Part shown: in pieces, positions 33,511 through 42,172 of the stretch
How the letters are laid out: every line of letters starts with the position of its first letter
Position numbering within the stretch: the stretch's first letter is position 1
Source of the DNA: Asanoa sp. WMMD1127
Lineage (GTDB): Bacteria > Actinomycetota > Actinomycetes > Mycobacteriales > Micromonosporaceae
Assembly (NCBI RefSeq): GCF_029626225.1
Contig: NZ_JARUBP010000001.1
Location: 2,480,001 to 2,544,000 of the forward strand
DNA length: 64,000 bases
Direction of reading: 5' to 3'
Notes under the pieces: model-generated
Told to the model about the DNA's origin: nothing
The model's database searches: none
What the model saw: the letters and a program-made list of their open reading frames with translations, nothing else
Program-made: the position numbers and the translations under genes

Positions 33511-34260
33511 ATGACTGTGGGGACGTTGGTGCTGCTCCGGCACGGCGAGAGCGAGTGGAACGCGAAAAACCTCTTCACCGGCTGGGTCGACGTCGACCTG
33601 ACCGAGAAGGGCGAGACCGAGGCCCGGCGCGGCGGCGCGCTGCTGCGCGAACACGACCTGCTGCCGGACGTGCTGCACACCAGCGTGCTGCGCCGCGCGA
33701 TCCGCACCAGCGAGCTCGCGCTCGGCGAGGCCGGCCGGTCCTGGATCGCGGTGCGGCGGTCGTGGCGGCTCAACGAGCGCCACTACGGCGCGCTGCAGGG
33801 CAAGAACAAGAAGCAGACGCTCGAGGAGTACGGCGAGGAGCAGTTCATGCTCTGGCGCCGGTCCTACGACGTCCCGCCGCCGCCGATCGACCCCGGTGAC
33901 GAGTGGGCGCAGACCGGCGACCCGCGGTACGCCACCCTGCCGCCCGAGCTCATGCCGGCGACCGAGTGCCTCAAGGACGTGCTCGAGCGCACCCTGCCGT
34001 ACTGGTACGACTCGATCGTCCCGGACCTGCTGGCCGGGCGCACCGTGCTGGTCGCGGCACACGGCAACTCGCTGCGCGCCCTGGTCAAGCACCTCGACGG
34101 CGTCTCGGACGAGGCGATCGCCAAGCTCAACATCCCGACCGGCATCCCGCTGCGCTACGACCTGGACGCCAACCTGCGTCCCGTCACGGCCGGCGGCGCC
34201 TACCTGGATCCGGAAGCCGCCAAGGAGGCGGCCGCCGCCGTCGCCAACCAGGGAAGGTAA
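33511..34260 (+). CDS. gpmA: 2,3-bisphosphoglycerate-dependent phosphoglycerate mutase
   Basis: 249 residues, the standard length. Glycolytic enzyme interconverting 3- and 2-phosphoglycerate. The phosphohistidine motif [20 protein letters not shown] holds the catalytic His near 11; further marks are [26 protein letters not shown], and [15 protein letters not shown] with the second His. GAGG lies 9 nt before the ATG. It precedes the phosphate-signalling genes phoU and senX3-regX3, the order seen in mycobacteria. Confidence 0.97.
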   Translation: MTVGTLVLLRHGESEWNAKNLFTGWVDVDLTEKGETEARRGGALLREHDLLPDVLHTSVLRRAIRTSELALGEAGRSWIAVRRSWRLNERHYGALQGKNKKQTLEEYGEEQFMLWRRSYDVPPPPIDPGDEWAQTGDPRYATLPPELMPATECLKDVLERTLPYWYDSIVPDLLAGRTVLVAAHGNSLRALVKHLDGVSDEAIAKLNIPTGIPLRYDLDANLRPVTAGGAYLDPEAAKEAAAAVANQGR

Positions 34261-34374
34261 CCCCCGCCCGGCCGGCGACCACAAGCCCGGCGGTGCTATC
34301 GGTTTGCTACCGCAAACCGGCGGTGCGACCGCAAGCCGAACGGCGCCTGGCCACGTGAGGGAGCGTAGTGGCGC

Positions 34375-34440
34375 GCTCGTGTGGTGCGGCGTCGTCCGGC
34401 CGAGCGCAGCAATGGCCGGACGGCGCCGCACCACACGAGC
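34375..34440. terminator. Large 27-bp inverted repeat between gpmA and phoU
   Basis: Arms 34375-34401 and 34414-34440 pair over 27 bp with a single G-T mismatch, loop 12 nt. Convergent gpmA and phoU flank it, so it can end both transcripts. A smaller hairpin (CGGTTTGC/GCAAACCG, 34300-34319) lies just before it. Stem length exceeds that of a usual terminator, so a repeat or attenuator role is possible. Confidence 0.75.
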
Positions 34441-34468
34441 TGCCAGCGCCGCGGAGCGACCGAACCAT

Positions 34469-35116
34469 TCAGCTCTGCTCGCCGGTCACCAGGTAGATGA
34501 CGTGGTGGCCGGCGTTGACCGCGTGGTCGGCGAAGCGCTCGTAGAAGCGGCCCAGGAGGGCGCCGTCGATCGCGGTCTCGGCGCCGTAGGGCCAGTCGGG
34601 GCTGAGCATGACCTTGAACAGCTCGACGTGCAGCGCGTCCATCGCGTCGTCGTCGGTCTCGAGCTCGGCGGCGCCGATCGGGTCGAGCTTCGACAGCACG
34701 GTCGCGATCTTGGCGGCCATCTTGTCGGCGACGTCGGCCTTGGCCAGGAACACCGGCCGCAGCTCGGCCGGCACCGCCGGCGACGGGTGGCGGCGCAGGG
34801 CGGTCTTGGCCACGTGGTCGGCCAGGTCGCCCATGCGCTCCAGGTCGGCGGCCGTCTGCAGCGCGGTGATCAACACCCGCAGGTCGCTGGCCACCGGCGC
34901 CTGGCGCGCCATGAGATCGGTCACCCGCTCCTCGACCTGGCGGTAGAGCGCGTCGACCTCGGCGTCCCGGGCGATGACGTCCTCCGCCGCGACCTTGTCG
35001 GCGCGGAGCAGGGCGGTGGTCGCCTCGCGCATGGCGGTGCGGACCGCCTCCGCCATGTCGACCAACAGCTGACTGACGATGTGCAGGTCGGCGCGGAACT
35101 CTTCGCGCAGGGCCAT
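34469..35116 (-). CDS. phoU: Phosphate signalling protein PhoU
   Basis: 215 residues; two three-helix bundles each with the PhoU motif E/D-X3-D: VIARDAEVDALYRQVEER, then AADLERMGDLADHVAKTAL, and in the second half DDDAMDALHVELFK and FYERFADHAVNAGHHVIYL. It links the Pst transporter to the sensor kinase and dampens phosphate signalling. ATG with AGGAG 7 nt upstream. Divergent from senX3, with PHO-box-like repeats between, so both are probably under RegX3 control. Confidence 0.95.
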   Translation of the reverse strand: MALREEFRADLHIVSQLLVDMAEAVRTAMREATTALLRADKVAAEDVIARDAEVDALYRQVEERVTDLMARQAPVASDLRVLITALQTAADLERMGDLADHVAKTALRRHPSPAVPAELRPVFLAKADVADKMAAKIATVLSKLDPIGAAELETDDDAMDALHVELFKVMLSPDWPYGAETAIDGALLGRFYERFADHAVNAGHHVIYLVTGEQS

Positions 35117-35200
35117 CTGGTGCTCCTGAATAGCGGGTGTGTCGTTGGCTCAACGATTGTGACCGCTGGGTAATATCCGGTCACGCTTCGTCTTATGTCC

Positions 35201-35260
35201 GGTTCACCGTAGGTGTACGTCGCAGAACGCCAGTGAACGGCGTTGGGCCGGCTGGTGAAC
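35201..35260. promoter_or_regulatory. PHO-box-like GTTCAC repeats between phoU and senX3
   Basis: GGTTCACC (35201-35208) and two copies of the complement GTGAAC (35233-35238 and 35255-35260), the latter 22 bp apart, two helical turns. GTTCAC repeats are the known recognition unit of PhoP/RegX3 in actinobacteria, so autoregulation of this divergent region is likely. Confidence 0.6.
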
Positions 35261-35331
35261 ATTGCGCGATCTGCGCCCGGTTTGCCCGGCCCGACCAGCC
35301 TGTTCGTAAACAATGACCCTACGATCGCCTC

Positions 35332-36609
35332 GTGGAATGGGCGATCGTGGCTGGCGCATGCGTTGCCAGCCTGCTGGCGGGCCTCGCCGCCGGATCGCTG
35401 ATCCCGCGCCTCAGGCGACGGGGATCAGCGACCGTCGCCCCTACCCGCGCGGCTGGCGACGGAAGGCAGGCGATCACCATCGACCGGCACGATCCGCAAC
35501 CCGGATTGGGTCGCAAGAGCCTCGACTCGCTGCGGGTCGGCGTCGTGGTGCTCGACGGTGACGACAACGTGACCCTGGTCAACCCGGCGGCGCGGGCGAT
35601 GGGACTGCTCCGCTCGGCCGGCACCCCGGGCAGCATGGTGGCCCACCCGATCATCCGCACGCTGGCCGGCCAGGTGCGCCGGTCCGGCGTACGCCGCGAG
35701 GTCGAGATGGACCTGCCCCGTGGCGACGGGGCCGAGCCGCTCGGCGTACACCTGCGGGCCGTTGGTCTTGGCGGCAACTTCGTCGCCGTGGAAGCGGCCG
35801 ACGTCACCGAGTCGCACCGGGTCAGCCGGGTGCGCCGGGACTTCGTCGCCAACGTCAGCCACGAGCTGAAGACCCCGATCGGCGCGCTGCAGCTGCTGGC
35901 CGAGGCGCTGCTCGACGCCACCGACCCGACCAACGTGGGCCCGCAGCCCGGCGCCGGCCCCGAGGAGGACGTCGCGGCCGCCCGCCGGTTCGCCGAGCGG
36001 ATCCAGCACGAGTCGACCCGGCTCGGCCGGCTGGTCAACGAGCTGCTGGAGCTGACCCGGCTGCAGGGCGCCGACCCGCTGCCGGACCCGGAGCCCGTGC
36101 CGGTCGACTGGGTGGTCGCCGAGGTCATCGACCGCACGCGCACGACCGCCGCCGCCCGCGAGATCGAGGTCGTGGTCGAGGGCCGGCGTGGGCTCACCGT
36201 CTACGGCAGCGACAGCCAGCTGGCCACCGCGCTGGCCAACCTCGTCGAGAACGCGATCGCGTACTCGAAGGAGGAGACCCGGATCACCATCAGCACCGCG
36301 CTCGACGACGACACGGTGCTGCTGTCGGTGGCCGACCAGGGCATCGGGATCGCCCCCGACGAGGTCGACCGGATCTTCGAGCGGTTCTACCGCGCCGATC
36401 GCGCGCGTTCCCGGGCCACCGGCGGCACCGGGCTCGGCCTCGCGATCGTCAAGCACATCGCCACCAACCATGGCGGGCGCATCGACGTAGTCAGCACACT
36501 GGGGGAGGGTTCGACGTTCACCCTCCGGCTTCCGGCCAGCCCGCCGGACGCCGCCCTCCCGCTACCCCCCTCTATTGAGATCGTGTCCGGATCGCCTCAG
36601 TCGAGCTGA
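35332..36609 (+). CDS. senX3: Sensor histidine kinase SenX3/PhoR
   Basis: 425 residues. One N-terminal membrane helix (IVAGACVASLLAGLAAGSLI), a PAS-like domain (about 60-155, GVVVLDGDDNVTLVNPAARAM), HisKA with the phospho-acceptor VSHELKTPIGAL (His near 181), HATPase N-box NLVENAIAYS and G-boxes DQGIGIAPDE, GGTGLGLAIVKHI. Senses phosphate state with PhoU and phosphorylates RegX3. GTG 35332 has TACGAT (35320-35325) ending 6 nt upstream, so it is leaderless. The name follows the mycobacterial orthologue. Confidence 0.93.
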   Translation: MEWAIVAGACVASLLAGLAAGSLIPRLRRRGSATVAPTRAAGDGRQAITIDRHDPQPGLGRKSLDSLRVGVVVLDGDDNVTLVNPAARAMGLLRSAGTPGSMVAHPIIRTLAGQVRRSGVRREVEMDLPRGDGAEPLGVHLRAVGLGGNFVAVEAADVTESHRVSRVRRDFVANVSHELKTPIGALQLLAEALLDATDPTNVGPQPGAGPEEDVAAARRFAERIQHESTRLGRLVNELLELTRLQGADPLPDPEPVPVDWVVAEVIDRTRTTAAAREIEVVVEGRRGLTVYGSDSQLATALANLVENAIAYSKEETRITISTALDDDTVLLSVADQGIGIAPDEVDRIFERFYRADRARSRATGGTGLGLAIVKHIATNHGGRIDVVSTLGEGSTFTLRLPASPPDAALPLPPSIEIVSGSPQSS

Positions 36610-38398
36610 TCCGAGCGGTAAGGAAGGAAAGTCCGTGGCCCGCGTGCTCGTGGTCGAGGACGAAGAGTCGTTCTCCGATGCCCTCTCGTACATGCTCCGC
36701 AAGGAGGGCTTCGAGGTTTCGGTCGCACCGACCGGCACCTCGGCGCTGACCGAGTTCGACCGGACCGGCGCCGACATCGTCCTGCTGGACCTGATGCTGC
36801 CGGAGATGTCCGGCACCGAGGTCTGCCGGCAGCTGCGGTCGCGCTCCCGGGTGCCGATCATCATGGTCACCGCCCGCGACAGCGAGATCGACAAGGTGGT
36901 CGGCCTGGAGATCGGCGCCGACGACTACGTGACCAAGCCCTATTCGCCGCGGGAACTCGTCGCCCGCATCCGCGCGGTGCTGCGCCGCCAGGGCACGGAG
37001 ACCACCGAGCCGGACGTGCCGACCCTGTCCGCGGGCCCGGTGCGGATGGACGTCGAGCGCCACGTGGTCACGGTCGACGGCTCGGCCGTGCAGCTGCCGC
37101 TCAAGGAGTTCGAGCTGCTGGAGCTGCTGCTCCGCAACGCGGGCCGGGTGCTCACCCGCGGCCAGCTGATCGACCGCGTCTGGGGGGCCGACTACGTCGG
37201 CGACACGAAGACCCTGGACGTGCACGTGAAGCGCCTGCGCTCGAAGGTCGAACCAGAACCGTCGACGCCGCGCTTCATCGTCACGGTCCGCGGACTGGGC
37301 TACAAGTTCGAGCCGTAGGCAGACGTGCCGGTACCTGCTGACGGGAGCCATCCCAGAAAGCGCAGAATTGCCGGCGTTCGAAATCGGTTCCGTATCTTGT
37401 CGCGGAGTTGGATTGCGGCTTCCATCCGGACGCCCGATTCGGGCCGAGTGCGGGCCCGATTGCGCGGACGAATATTTGTGATTCGGCGCAGCGGGCCTTC
37501 GCGTGTCGCCTCTTCTGTTGGCGATACGCGCTTTCTTGCGGTTCTCGCGGGCCCGCGTCGGGTCGATCCGCGCCAATGACCCGCCCACCCGAAGGGCCCT
37601 GCTGATTTCGCCGGCCGGCCGGACACTTTGCGCCGCGGACTGGGCCGGCCTGACCGCCTCCATCTGCGCCTTGCCGCGTTTGCCAAACTGGCCGCTTCGC
37701 CAATTGCGGGATCCCGCTCGCCGCCCGTCCAAGGCAATTGGGTCTGCGGCTTTGCCCGGGTCTGCGGCCTTGCCGGGCCGGGTCTGTGGTCTTGCCCGGG
37801 TCTGCGGTCTTGCCCGGGTCTGCGGCCTTGCCGGGCTGGGTATGCGGTCTGCCAGGCCTGCGATCTTGCCCGGGTTCGAGCCTCGCACGGGGCTGCAGCC
37901 TTGCCCGGATCTACGGTCTTGCTCGGTACTTGGGCGGCCCTGGCGCGGTGCTTGGGGCCTTGCGTGAGCTGCCGCCTCGCGCGGGGTTGCGGCCTTGCCC
38001 GGGTCAGGTGGCTTGATCGGGTCCGTGGCCTCGACGGGTTTCGTGGCGTTGGCGGGCGTCTGCGCCTCGACTCCACAGGCGATGTTGACTTGGCCGACGT
38101 CGTTGGCCGAGCCGCCGCGCGACGGACCGCGACCGATGGGGGCGTCCAGGCCTGACGCCGCGGGCCGGGCTCGATCGAAACCGGCCTCGCCGCCCGCGGG
38201 CGTGACCGCCACCCATTGTTGTTGGTGGTCGACGTGTATTCGGCGCAGCTTCTCGGCATGGCGCTGTGCCAAACCCCACGCCCGACGACATTGATGCGCG
38301 CGGCGGAATGCATCGCGCTCGGGGGAATAGTTACGTGATCTGGTCCGATCGCGCATGGCAGCCAATTCACCCCTGGTGAACAATTGAAGCTGCCGCAT
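36572..38398 (-). CDS. Repeat-rich ORF with conserved-looking N-terminus and no natural stop
   Basis: The first about 80 residues (MRQLQLFTRGELAAMRDRTR, NYSPERDAFRRAHQCRRAWGLAQRHAEKLRR) look like a true basic helical protein and have a GATAAT -10 (38410-38405) ending 6 nt before the ATG. From about residue 85 the frame becomes Pro/Arg/Ala/Gln-rich, with decaying 18-22-bp repeats and many A- or T-ending codons, and runs on with no stop for another 230 codons antisense to regX3. The last part is almost surely not natural. I read this as a small gene that lost its stop or frame after repeat expansion. Function unknown. Confidence 0.4.
   Translation of the reverse strand: MRQLQLFTRGELAAMRDRTRSRNYSPERDAFRRAHQCRRAWGLAQRHAEKLRRIHVDHQQQWVAVTPAGGEAGFDRARPAASGLDAPIGRGPSRGGSANDVGQVNIACGVEAQTPANATKPVEATDPIKPPDPGKAATPREAAAHARPQAPRQGRPSTEQDRRSGQGCSPVRGSNPGKIAGLADRIPSPARPQTRARPQTRARPQTRPGKAADPGKAADPIALDGRRAGSRNWRSGQFGKRGKAQMEAVRPAQSAAQSVRPAGEISRALRVGGSLARIDPTRARENRKKARIANRRGDTRRPAAPNHKYSSAQSGPHSARIGRPDGSRNPTPRQDTEPISNAGNSALSGMAPVSRYRHVCLRLELVAQSADRDDEARRRRFWFDLRAQALHVHVQGLRVADVVGPPDAVDQLAAGEHPARVAEQQLQQLELLERQLHGRAVDRDHVALDVHPHRARGQGRHVRLGGLRALAAQHRADAGDEFPRRIGLGHVVVGADLQADHLVDLAVAGGDHDDRHPGARPQLPADLGAGHLRQHQVQQDDVGAGPVELGQRRGAGRCDRNLEALLAEHVREGIGERLFVLDHEHAGHGLSFLTARISSTEAIRTRSQ
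36635..37318 (+). CDS. regX3: Response regulator RegX3/PhoP (OmpR family)
   Basis: 227 residues, standard for the family. Receiver: VARVLVVEDEESF with acidic pair, phospho-Asp in IVLLDLMLPEMSG (about 52), Thr in MVTARDS and Lys in YVTKPYSPREL. C-terminal winged helix (about 130-226: LPLKEFELLELLLRNAG, DTKTLDVHVKRLRSKVE, VTVRGLGYKFEP). GTG 36635 follows AAGGAAGGA. It lies 25 bp after senX3, same operon. Controls phosphate-starvation genes such as pst and phoU. Confidence 0.95.
   Translation: MARVLVVEDEESFSDALSYMLRKEGFEVSVAPTGTSALTEFDRTGADIVLLDLMLPEMSGTEVCRQLRSRSRVPIIMVTARDSEIDKVVGLEIGADDYVTKPYSPRELVARIRAVLRRQGTETTEPDVPTLSAGPVRMDVERHVVTVDGSAVQLPLKEFELLELLLRNAGRVLTRGQLIDRVWGADYVGDTKTLDVHVKRLRSKVEPEPSTPRFIVTVRGLGYKFEP
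37743..37875. repeat. Imperfect 18-22 bp tandem repeats
   Basis: Units of the form TCTGCGGYYTTGCCCGGG at 37743, 37761 (lengthened to 22 nt), 37783, 37801, 37819 (22 nt) and a decayed copy from 37841; weaker echoes continue to about 38010. Multiples of three predominate at first, but the 22-nt units shift frame, which fits decay of the coding frame on the minus strand. Confidence 0.75.
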
Positions 38399-38502
38399 GC
38401 TTCTATTATCTCGCCCCGACACGCTTAACGCACACCCCGGCGAGCAATCAAACATGCCAATCTGATCGTTGCACTATCCAGTGGCGGCGATAGGGTGGTG
38501 CC

Positions 38503-38640
38503 GTGAGTGCCGAATCAAGGCTTCCTGCGGACTCGAAGTCGTCGTCAAGCAACGACGCCGCTGCAGCGGACTCTGCCGCTGCGTTCGCGCGGCGGTTCGC
38601 CGATCGTCATGGAGAGCTTTCGCGCCGACTGGCGCGCTGA
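38503..38640 (+). CDS. Putative leaderless small protein (45 aa)
   Basis: GTG-initiated ORF of 45 codons, Ser/Asp/Ala-rich at first (SRLPADSKSSSSNDAAAA) with a basic helical end (FARRFADRHGELSRRLAR). TAGGGT (38491-38496) ends 6 nt before the GTG and TTGCAC lies 16 bp before that, a good promoter. It fills most of the gap between the minus-strand ORF at 38398 and the gene ending at 38664. Product and function unknown; it could also be a regulatory transcript. Confidence 0.4.
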   Translation: MSAESRLPADSKSSSSNDAAAADSAAAFARRFADRHGELSRRLAR

Positions 38641-38663
38641 CCCGAATCGCGCCGTGTGCCGGC

Positions 38664-39554
38664 TCAGCGCTTCTTCGGGGGGTTCGGTGGGGCGGCCGGC
38701 TCGCGGCCGCCGGAGAGGTTGCCCGCTCGGGCGATCGGGAGGCGGCGCTTCGGGTCCGCCGGGTGGGCGGCGACCAGGCCCCGGCGGGAGCGGGCCGCGC
38801 ACATCTCCGCCAGCTTCGCGTAGGCCGCCTTGCCGATCAGCTCGGTCAGTTCGGGCTCGTAGCTCTGCCACATCGGCTCCCGGCCGACGTGGGCCTCCGG
38901 TGACGACGTGCACCACCAGCGGAGGTCGTGGCCGCCGGAGCCCCAGCCGCGGCGGTCGAACTCGGTCAGCGTGGTGATCAGGATCTTCGTGCCGTCGGGG
39001 CGCTTGTGCCAGTCCTGGTCGCGGCGGACCGGGAGCTGCCAGCACACGTCGGGCTTGTATTCCAGCGGGTGCACGCCGTCGCGCAGGGCCTGGGCGTGCA
39101 GGGCGCAGCCGCCGCCGGCGGGGAAGTCCGGGTCGTTGAGGAACACGCACGGGCCGTCGGGGCCCTGGGTGGCGGTGCGCCGGGCCGGCGTCTTGCCGTC
39201 GACCGTGTCCATCTCGGTGTAGTTCTTGAAGCCCCGGCGGTAGTGCTGCCACGTTTCCGGCGTCAGCTTCTTGGCCGCCGCCCGCACCCGGCTCTCGTCG
39301 TCGGAGTCGGTGAAGAACGCGCCGTGCGAGCAGCAGCCGTCTTCCGCGCGGCCCTCGATGATGCCGTGGCAGCCCTTGCCGAAGATGCACGTCCAGCGGG
39401 AGAGCAGCCAGGTCAGGTCGGCGCGGATGAGGTGCTTGGGGTCCTCGGGGTCGAAGAACTCGACCCACTCGCGCGGGAAGTCGAGGTCGACCTCGCGGCT
39501 GCGGGGATCGTCGGCGTCGTCGACGAGAACACGAAGCTGGCTGCGTGCTGGCAC
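38664..39554 (-). CDS. Conserved Cys-rich actinobacterial protein (Rv0495c-like)
   Basis: 296 residues. Cys/His-rich N-terminal half: [50 protein letters not shown], pointing to a metal-binding (possibly iron-sulfur) protein. The arrangement fits the conserved hypothetical next to ppx in mycobacteria (from memory). GTG 39554 with TAGGCT (39566-39561) ending 6 nt upstream. The C-terminus is Pro/Arg-rich and variable. Function unknown; a redox or metal role is inference from the Cys pattern only. Confidence 0.82.
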   Translation of the reverse strand: MPARSQLRVLVDDADDPRSREVDLDFPREWVEFFDPEDPKHLIRADLTWLLSRWTCIFGKGCHGIIEGRAEDGCCSHGAFFTDSDDESRVRAAAKKLTPETWQHYRRGFKNYTEMDTVDGKTPARRTATQGPDGPCVFLNDPDFPAGGGCALHAQALRDGVHPLEYKPDVCWQLPVRRDQDWHKRPDGTKILITTLTEFDRRGWGSGGHDLRWWCTSSPEAHVGREPMWQSYEPELTELIGKAAYAKLAEMCAARSRRGLVAAHPADPKRRLPIARAGNLSGGREPAAPPNPPKKR

Positions 39555-39630
39555 CGAACAAGCCTACGCCCGAATCACGTACGAGCAGGCGTGCCGCACG
39601 GCAACCGGCGGTGCGTCATAAGGTGCGGGC

Positions 39631-40575
39631 ATGAGGCTGGGCGTACTCGACGTCGGTTCCAACACCGTGCATCTCCTGCTGGTCGACGCGCACCATGGCG
39701 CCCACCCGTGGCCGGCGCACTCGGAGAAGTCCGTGCTGCGGCTGGCCGAGCAGATCGGCCCCGACGGCGCGCTCACCAAGGCCGGCGCGGACGCCCTGGT
39801 CAAGACCGTGCACGACGCCAAGGTCAGCGCGCGCCGGCTCAAGGCCGACGATCTGCTCGCGTTCGCCACCTCGGCGGTCCGGGACGCCACCAACTCGCAG
39901 GAGGTGCTGTCGCGGGTGCGCAAGGAGACCGGCGTACGCCTGCAGGTGCTCTCCGGCGCCGACGAGGCGCGGGCGACCTTCCTCGCCGTGCGGCGCTGGT
40001 TCGGTTGGTCGGCGGGTCGGCTGCTGGTGCTCGACATCGGCGGCGGCTCGCTGGAGATCGCGGCCGGCATAGACGAGACGCCGGACCTGGCGATGTCGCT
40101 GCCGCTCGGCGCCGGCCGGCTCAGCCGGGAGCGGCTCCAGGTCGACGCGGCCACCTCGACCCCACCGCCGCCCAAGGCTGTCGACGACCTCCAGGCGTAC
40201 GTGGAGAAGCAACTCGCCAACGCCGGCTCCAAGCTGGCCGACGTCAAGTGGGACCGGGCCGTGGCGACCTCGAAGACGTTCCGCACGCTGGCCCGGCTCG
40301 CCGGCGCGGCCCCGTCGCGGCAGGGGCTGTGGGAGCCGCGCGCCCTGCCGGCCCACGGCCTGCGGCAGGTGCTGGGCTTCATCCGGCTGATCCCGCCGCG
40401 CCAGGTCTACGAGCTGGAAGGGGTCAGCGCCAGCCGCTCGCACCAGCTGCTGGCCGGCGCGGTGGTGGCCGAGGCGGTGCTGCGCCGGCTCCAGATCGAC
40501 GCGGTCGACATCTGCCCCTGGGCGCTGCGGGAGGGAGTCATCCTGCGCCGCCTCGATCAGCTTGAATCGGCTTAG
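39631..40575 (+). CDS. ppx: Ppx/GppA exopolyphosphatase family protein
   Basis: 314 residues; the short actinobacterial Ppx1 type. ASKHA fold: phosphate 1 motif LGVLDVGSNTVHLLLVD, ADDLLAFATSAVRDATNSQEVL, and phosphate 2 motif LLVLDIGGGSLEIAAG. Cleaves terminal phosphate from polyphosphate or acts on (p)ppGpp-related substrates. ATG 39631 has TAAGGT (39619-39624) ending 6 nt before it. Located near senX3-regX3, matching a phosphate-reserve role. Confidence 0.9.
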   Translation: MRLGVLDVGSNTVHLLLVDAHHGAHPWPAHSEKSVLRLAEQIGPDGALTKAGADALVKTVHDAKVSARRLKADDLLAFATSAVRDATNSQEVLSRVRKETGVRLQVLSGADEARATFLAVRRWFGWSAGRLLVLDIGGGSLEIAAGIDETPDLAMSLPLGAGRLSRERLQVDAATSTPPPPKAVDDLQAYVEKQLANAGSKLADVKWDRAVATSKTFRTLARLAGAAPSRQGLWEPRALPAHGLRQVLGFIRLIPPRQVYELEGVSASRSHQLLAGAVVAEAVLRRLQIDAVDICPWALREGVILRRLDQLESA

Positions 40576-40647
40576 GCAGGCCTTAAACAGTGGATTTGGG
40601 GTGGCTCGTCCGAGTGGTCCAGGCCACCTAGGGCTACCCTGACAGTC

Positions 40648-41448
40648 GTGACCTCGCGCACCCCCGTACTGCTGTCAAGCTCTTCGGTCTTCCCCGAGCC
40701 AACCGCCGCCGCCTTCGAGATGGCCGCGCGGCTGGGCTACGACGGCGTCGAAGTGATGGTCTGGACCGACGCGGTGAGCCAGGACGCCGGCGCCCTGCGC
40801 GGGCTGGCGTCCCACTACGGCGTGCCGGTGCTGTCCGTGCACGCGCCCTGTCTCCTGGTCACCCAGCGGGTGTGGAGCTCCGACCCGTGGGAGCGGCTGC
40901 GCCGCGCGGCCGAGCTGGCCGAGGCCGTCGAGGCGCCGACCGTGGTGGTGCACCCGCCGTTCACGTGGCAGCGCGACTACGCCCGGTCGTTCCAGCCGGG
41001 GCTCGAGCGCATCGAAAACAAGCACAGCGATCTGACCTTCGCGATCGAGAACATGTTCCCGGTACGCATGGCCGGGCGCGAGTTCGTGCCCTACCAGCCG
41101 GGCTGGAACCCGACCGAGACGGGCTTCGCGGCGTACACCCTGGACCTGTCGCACTGCGCGGCGTCGCGCACCGACGCGCTGGCGCTGGCCGACACGATGG
41201 GCGACGGGCTCCGGCACGTGCACCTGGGCGACGGCAGCGGCGAGGGGCGCGACGAGCACCTGGTGCCCGGGCGCGGCAACCAGCCCTGCGGCGAACTGCT
41301 CGAGTCGCTGGCCGGGCGGGGCTTCCGCGGCTCGATCGCCGTGGAGGTCAACACCCGGGGCGCCAAGAGCCGCTCGATCCGCGAGGCCGACCTGGGCGCC
41401 GCGCTCGAGTTCGCCCGCGCCCACCTGCCGGCGCCGGCCAAGGTCTGA
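40648..41448 (+). CDS. Sugar phosphate isomerase/epimerase (xylose isomerase-like TIM barrel)
   Basis: 266 residues. AP endonuclease 2-type TIM barrel: [48 protein letters not shown] (metal-binding Glu), [10 protein letters not shown] (Asp, His), [20 protein letters not shown] and SIAVEVNT. It could bind Mn or Zn; the sugar substrate is unknown. GTG 40648 with TACCCT (40635-40640) ending 7 nt upstream. Equivalent to the gene beside ppx1 in mycobacteria (from memory). Confidence 0.87.
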   Translation: MTSRTPVLLSSSSVFPEPTAAAFEMAARLGYDGVEVMVWTDAVSQDAGALRGLASHYGVPVLSVHAPCLLVTQRVWSSDPWERLRRAAELAEAVEAPTVVVHPPFTWQRDYARSFQPGLERIENKHSDLTFAIENMFPVRMAGREFVPYQPGWNPTETGFAAYTLDLSHCAASRTDALALADTMGDGLRHVHLGDGSGEGRDEHLVPGRGNQPCGELLESLAGRGFRGSIAVEVNTRGAKSRSIREADLGAALEFARAHLPAPAKV

Positions 41449-41449
41449 A

Positions 41450-41495
41450 GGAACGGCCCGTTCCTAACGCTTTCCGCATAGGAACGGCCCGTTCC
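41450..41495. repeat. Composite GGAACGG palindrome element
   Basis: Two perfect 15-bp palindromes GGAACGGCCCGTTCC (41450-41464 and 41481-41495) joined by TAACGCTTTCCGCATA. The same 46-bp arrangement occurs in reverse at 54327-54372. It starts two bases after the stop of the isomerase gene, with the convergent CGNR gene ending at 41502. Confidence 0.85.
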
Positions 41496-41501
41496 TAACG
41501 G

Positions 41502-42035
41502 CTAGACGCCCGCGAGGGTGGCCCGCTTGCGGGCCCGGTGCGCGGCGACGTGCGACCGGGTGGCGCAGCGCTCCGAGCAGAACCGGCGGCAGTTGTTCGA
41601 CGACGTGTCGAGGTAGACGTTGCCGCACCGGTCGTCGGCGCAGACGCCGAACCGGGCGCTGCCATGGGTGCACAGCCAGACCGCCAGGCCCCAGACCGCC
41701 GCGGCGAGGAACTCCGCACTGGCCGACGCGCCTCGGCTGGTGACGTGCATGTGCCAGTCGCTCGCGTCGTGCCCGGAGATCCTCGGCTGGACCGGATGGT
41801 CCTTCAACAGGGAATTGATCTCGTTGACCGCCTCGGTGTCGCGGCCCGCGCTGCCGAGCTGGAAGACGTCGCGCAGCCGCTTCTGGGCGCGGCGGAACAT
41901 CGTCACATCACGCTCGGTGACCTCGTCGCGCATCCAGACGTTGTCGCCGGCGAAGACGGCCCGCAGGTCGTCGATGCCCGCCATCGGGGCGTTGACCAGG
42001 TCAACGGCGGTGCGCGCGTACGCATCGAAGTTCAC
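41502..42035 (-). CDS. CGNR zinc-finger domain protein
   Basis: 177 residues. Stress-induced ABATE domain in the N-terminal part (AVDLVNAPMAGIDDLRAVF) and the C-terminal zinc finger CADDRCGNVYLDTSSNNCRRFCSERCATRSHVAAHR, carrying the CGN motif and four Cys. Likely a DNA-binding regulator. GTG start with TACGGT (42047-42042) ending 6 nt upstream (leaderless). Single-gene unit between two palindrome-flanked genes. Confidence 0.88.
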   Translation of the reverse strand: MNFDAYARTAVDLVNAPMAGIDDLRAVFAGDNVWMRDEVTERDVTMFRRAQKRLRDVFQLGSAGRDTEAVNEINSLLKDHPVQPRISGHDASDWHMHVTSRGASASAEFLAAAVWGLAVWLCTHGSARFGVCADDRCGNVYLDTSSNNCRRFCSERCATRSHVAAHRARKRATLAGV

Positions 42036-42172
42036 CCGACAACCGTAGACGACGCGGAACTCCGGTGCCTCGTCCGTCGGGTCACTCCGCGACCGTGCCC
42101 TTCCGCTAAGTGATCATGAGCGCTTGCCAAGCTCGCCGAGAACCCCACGCGTACGGGCGTTACGCTGCCGTC

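Noticed and set aside
37743-37875. Tandem repeats considered as CRISPR or iterons of an origin
   Set aside because: Units vary in length, have no spacers, no replication gene or AT-rich box, and lie in a decaying coding frame.
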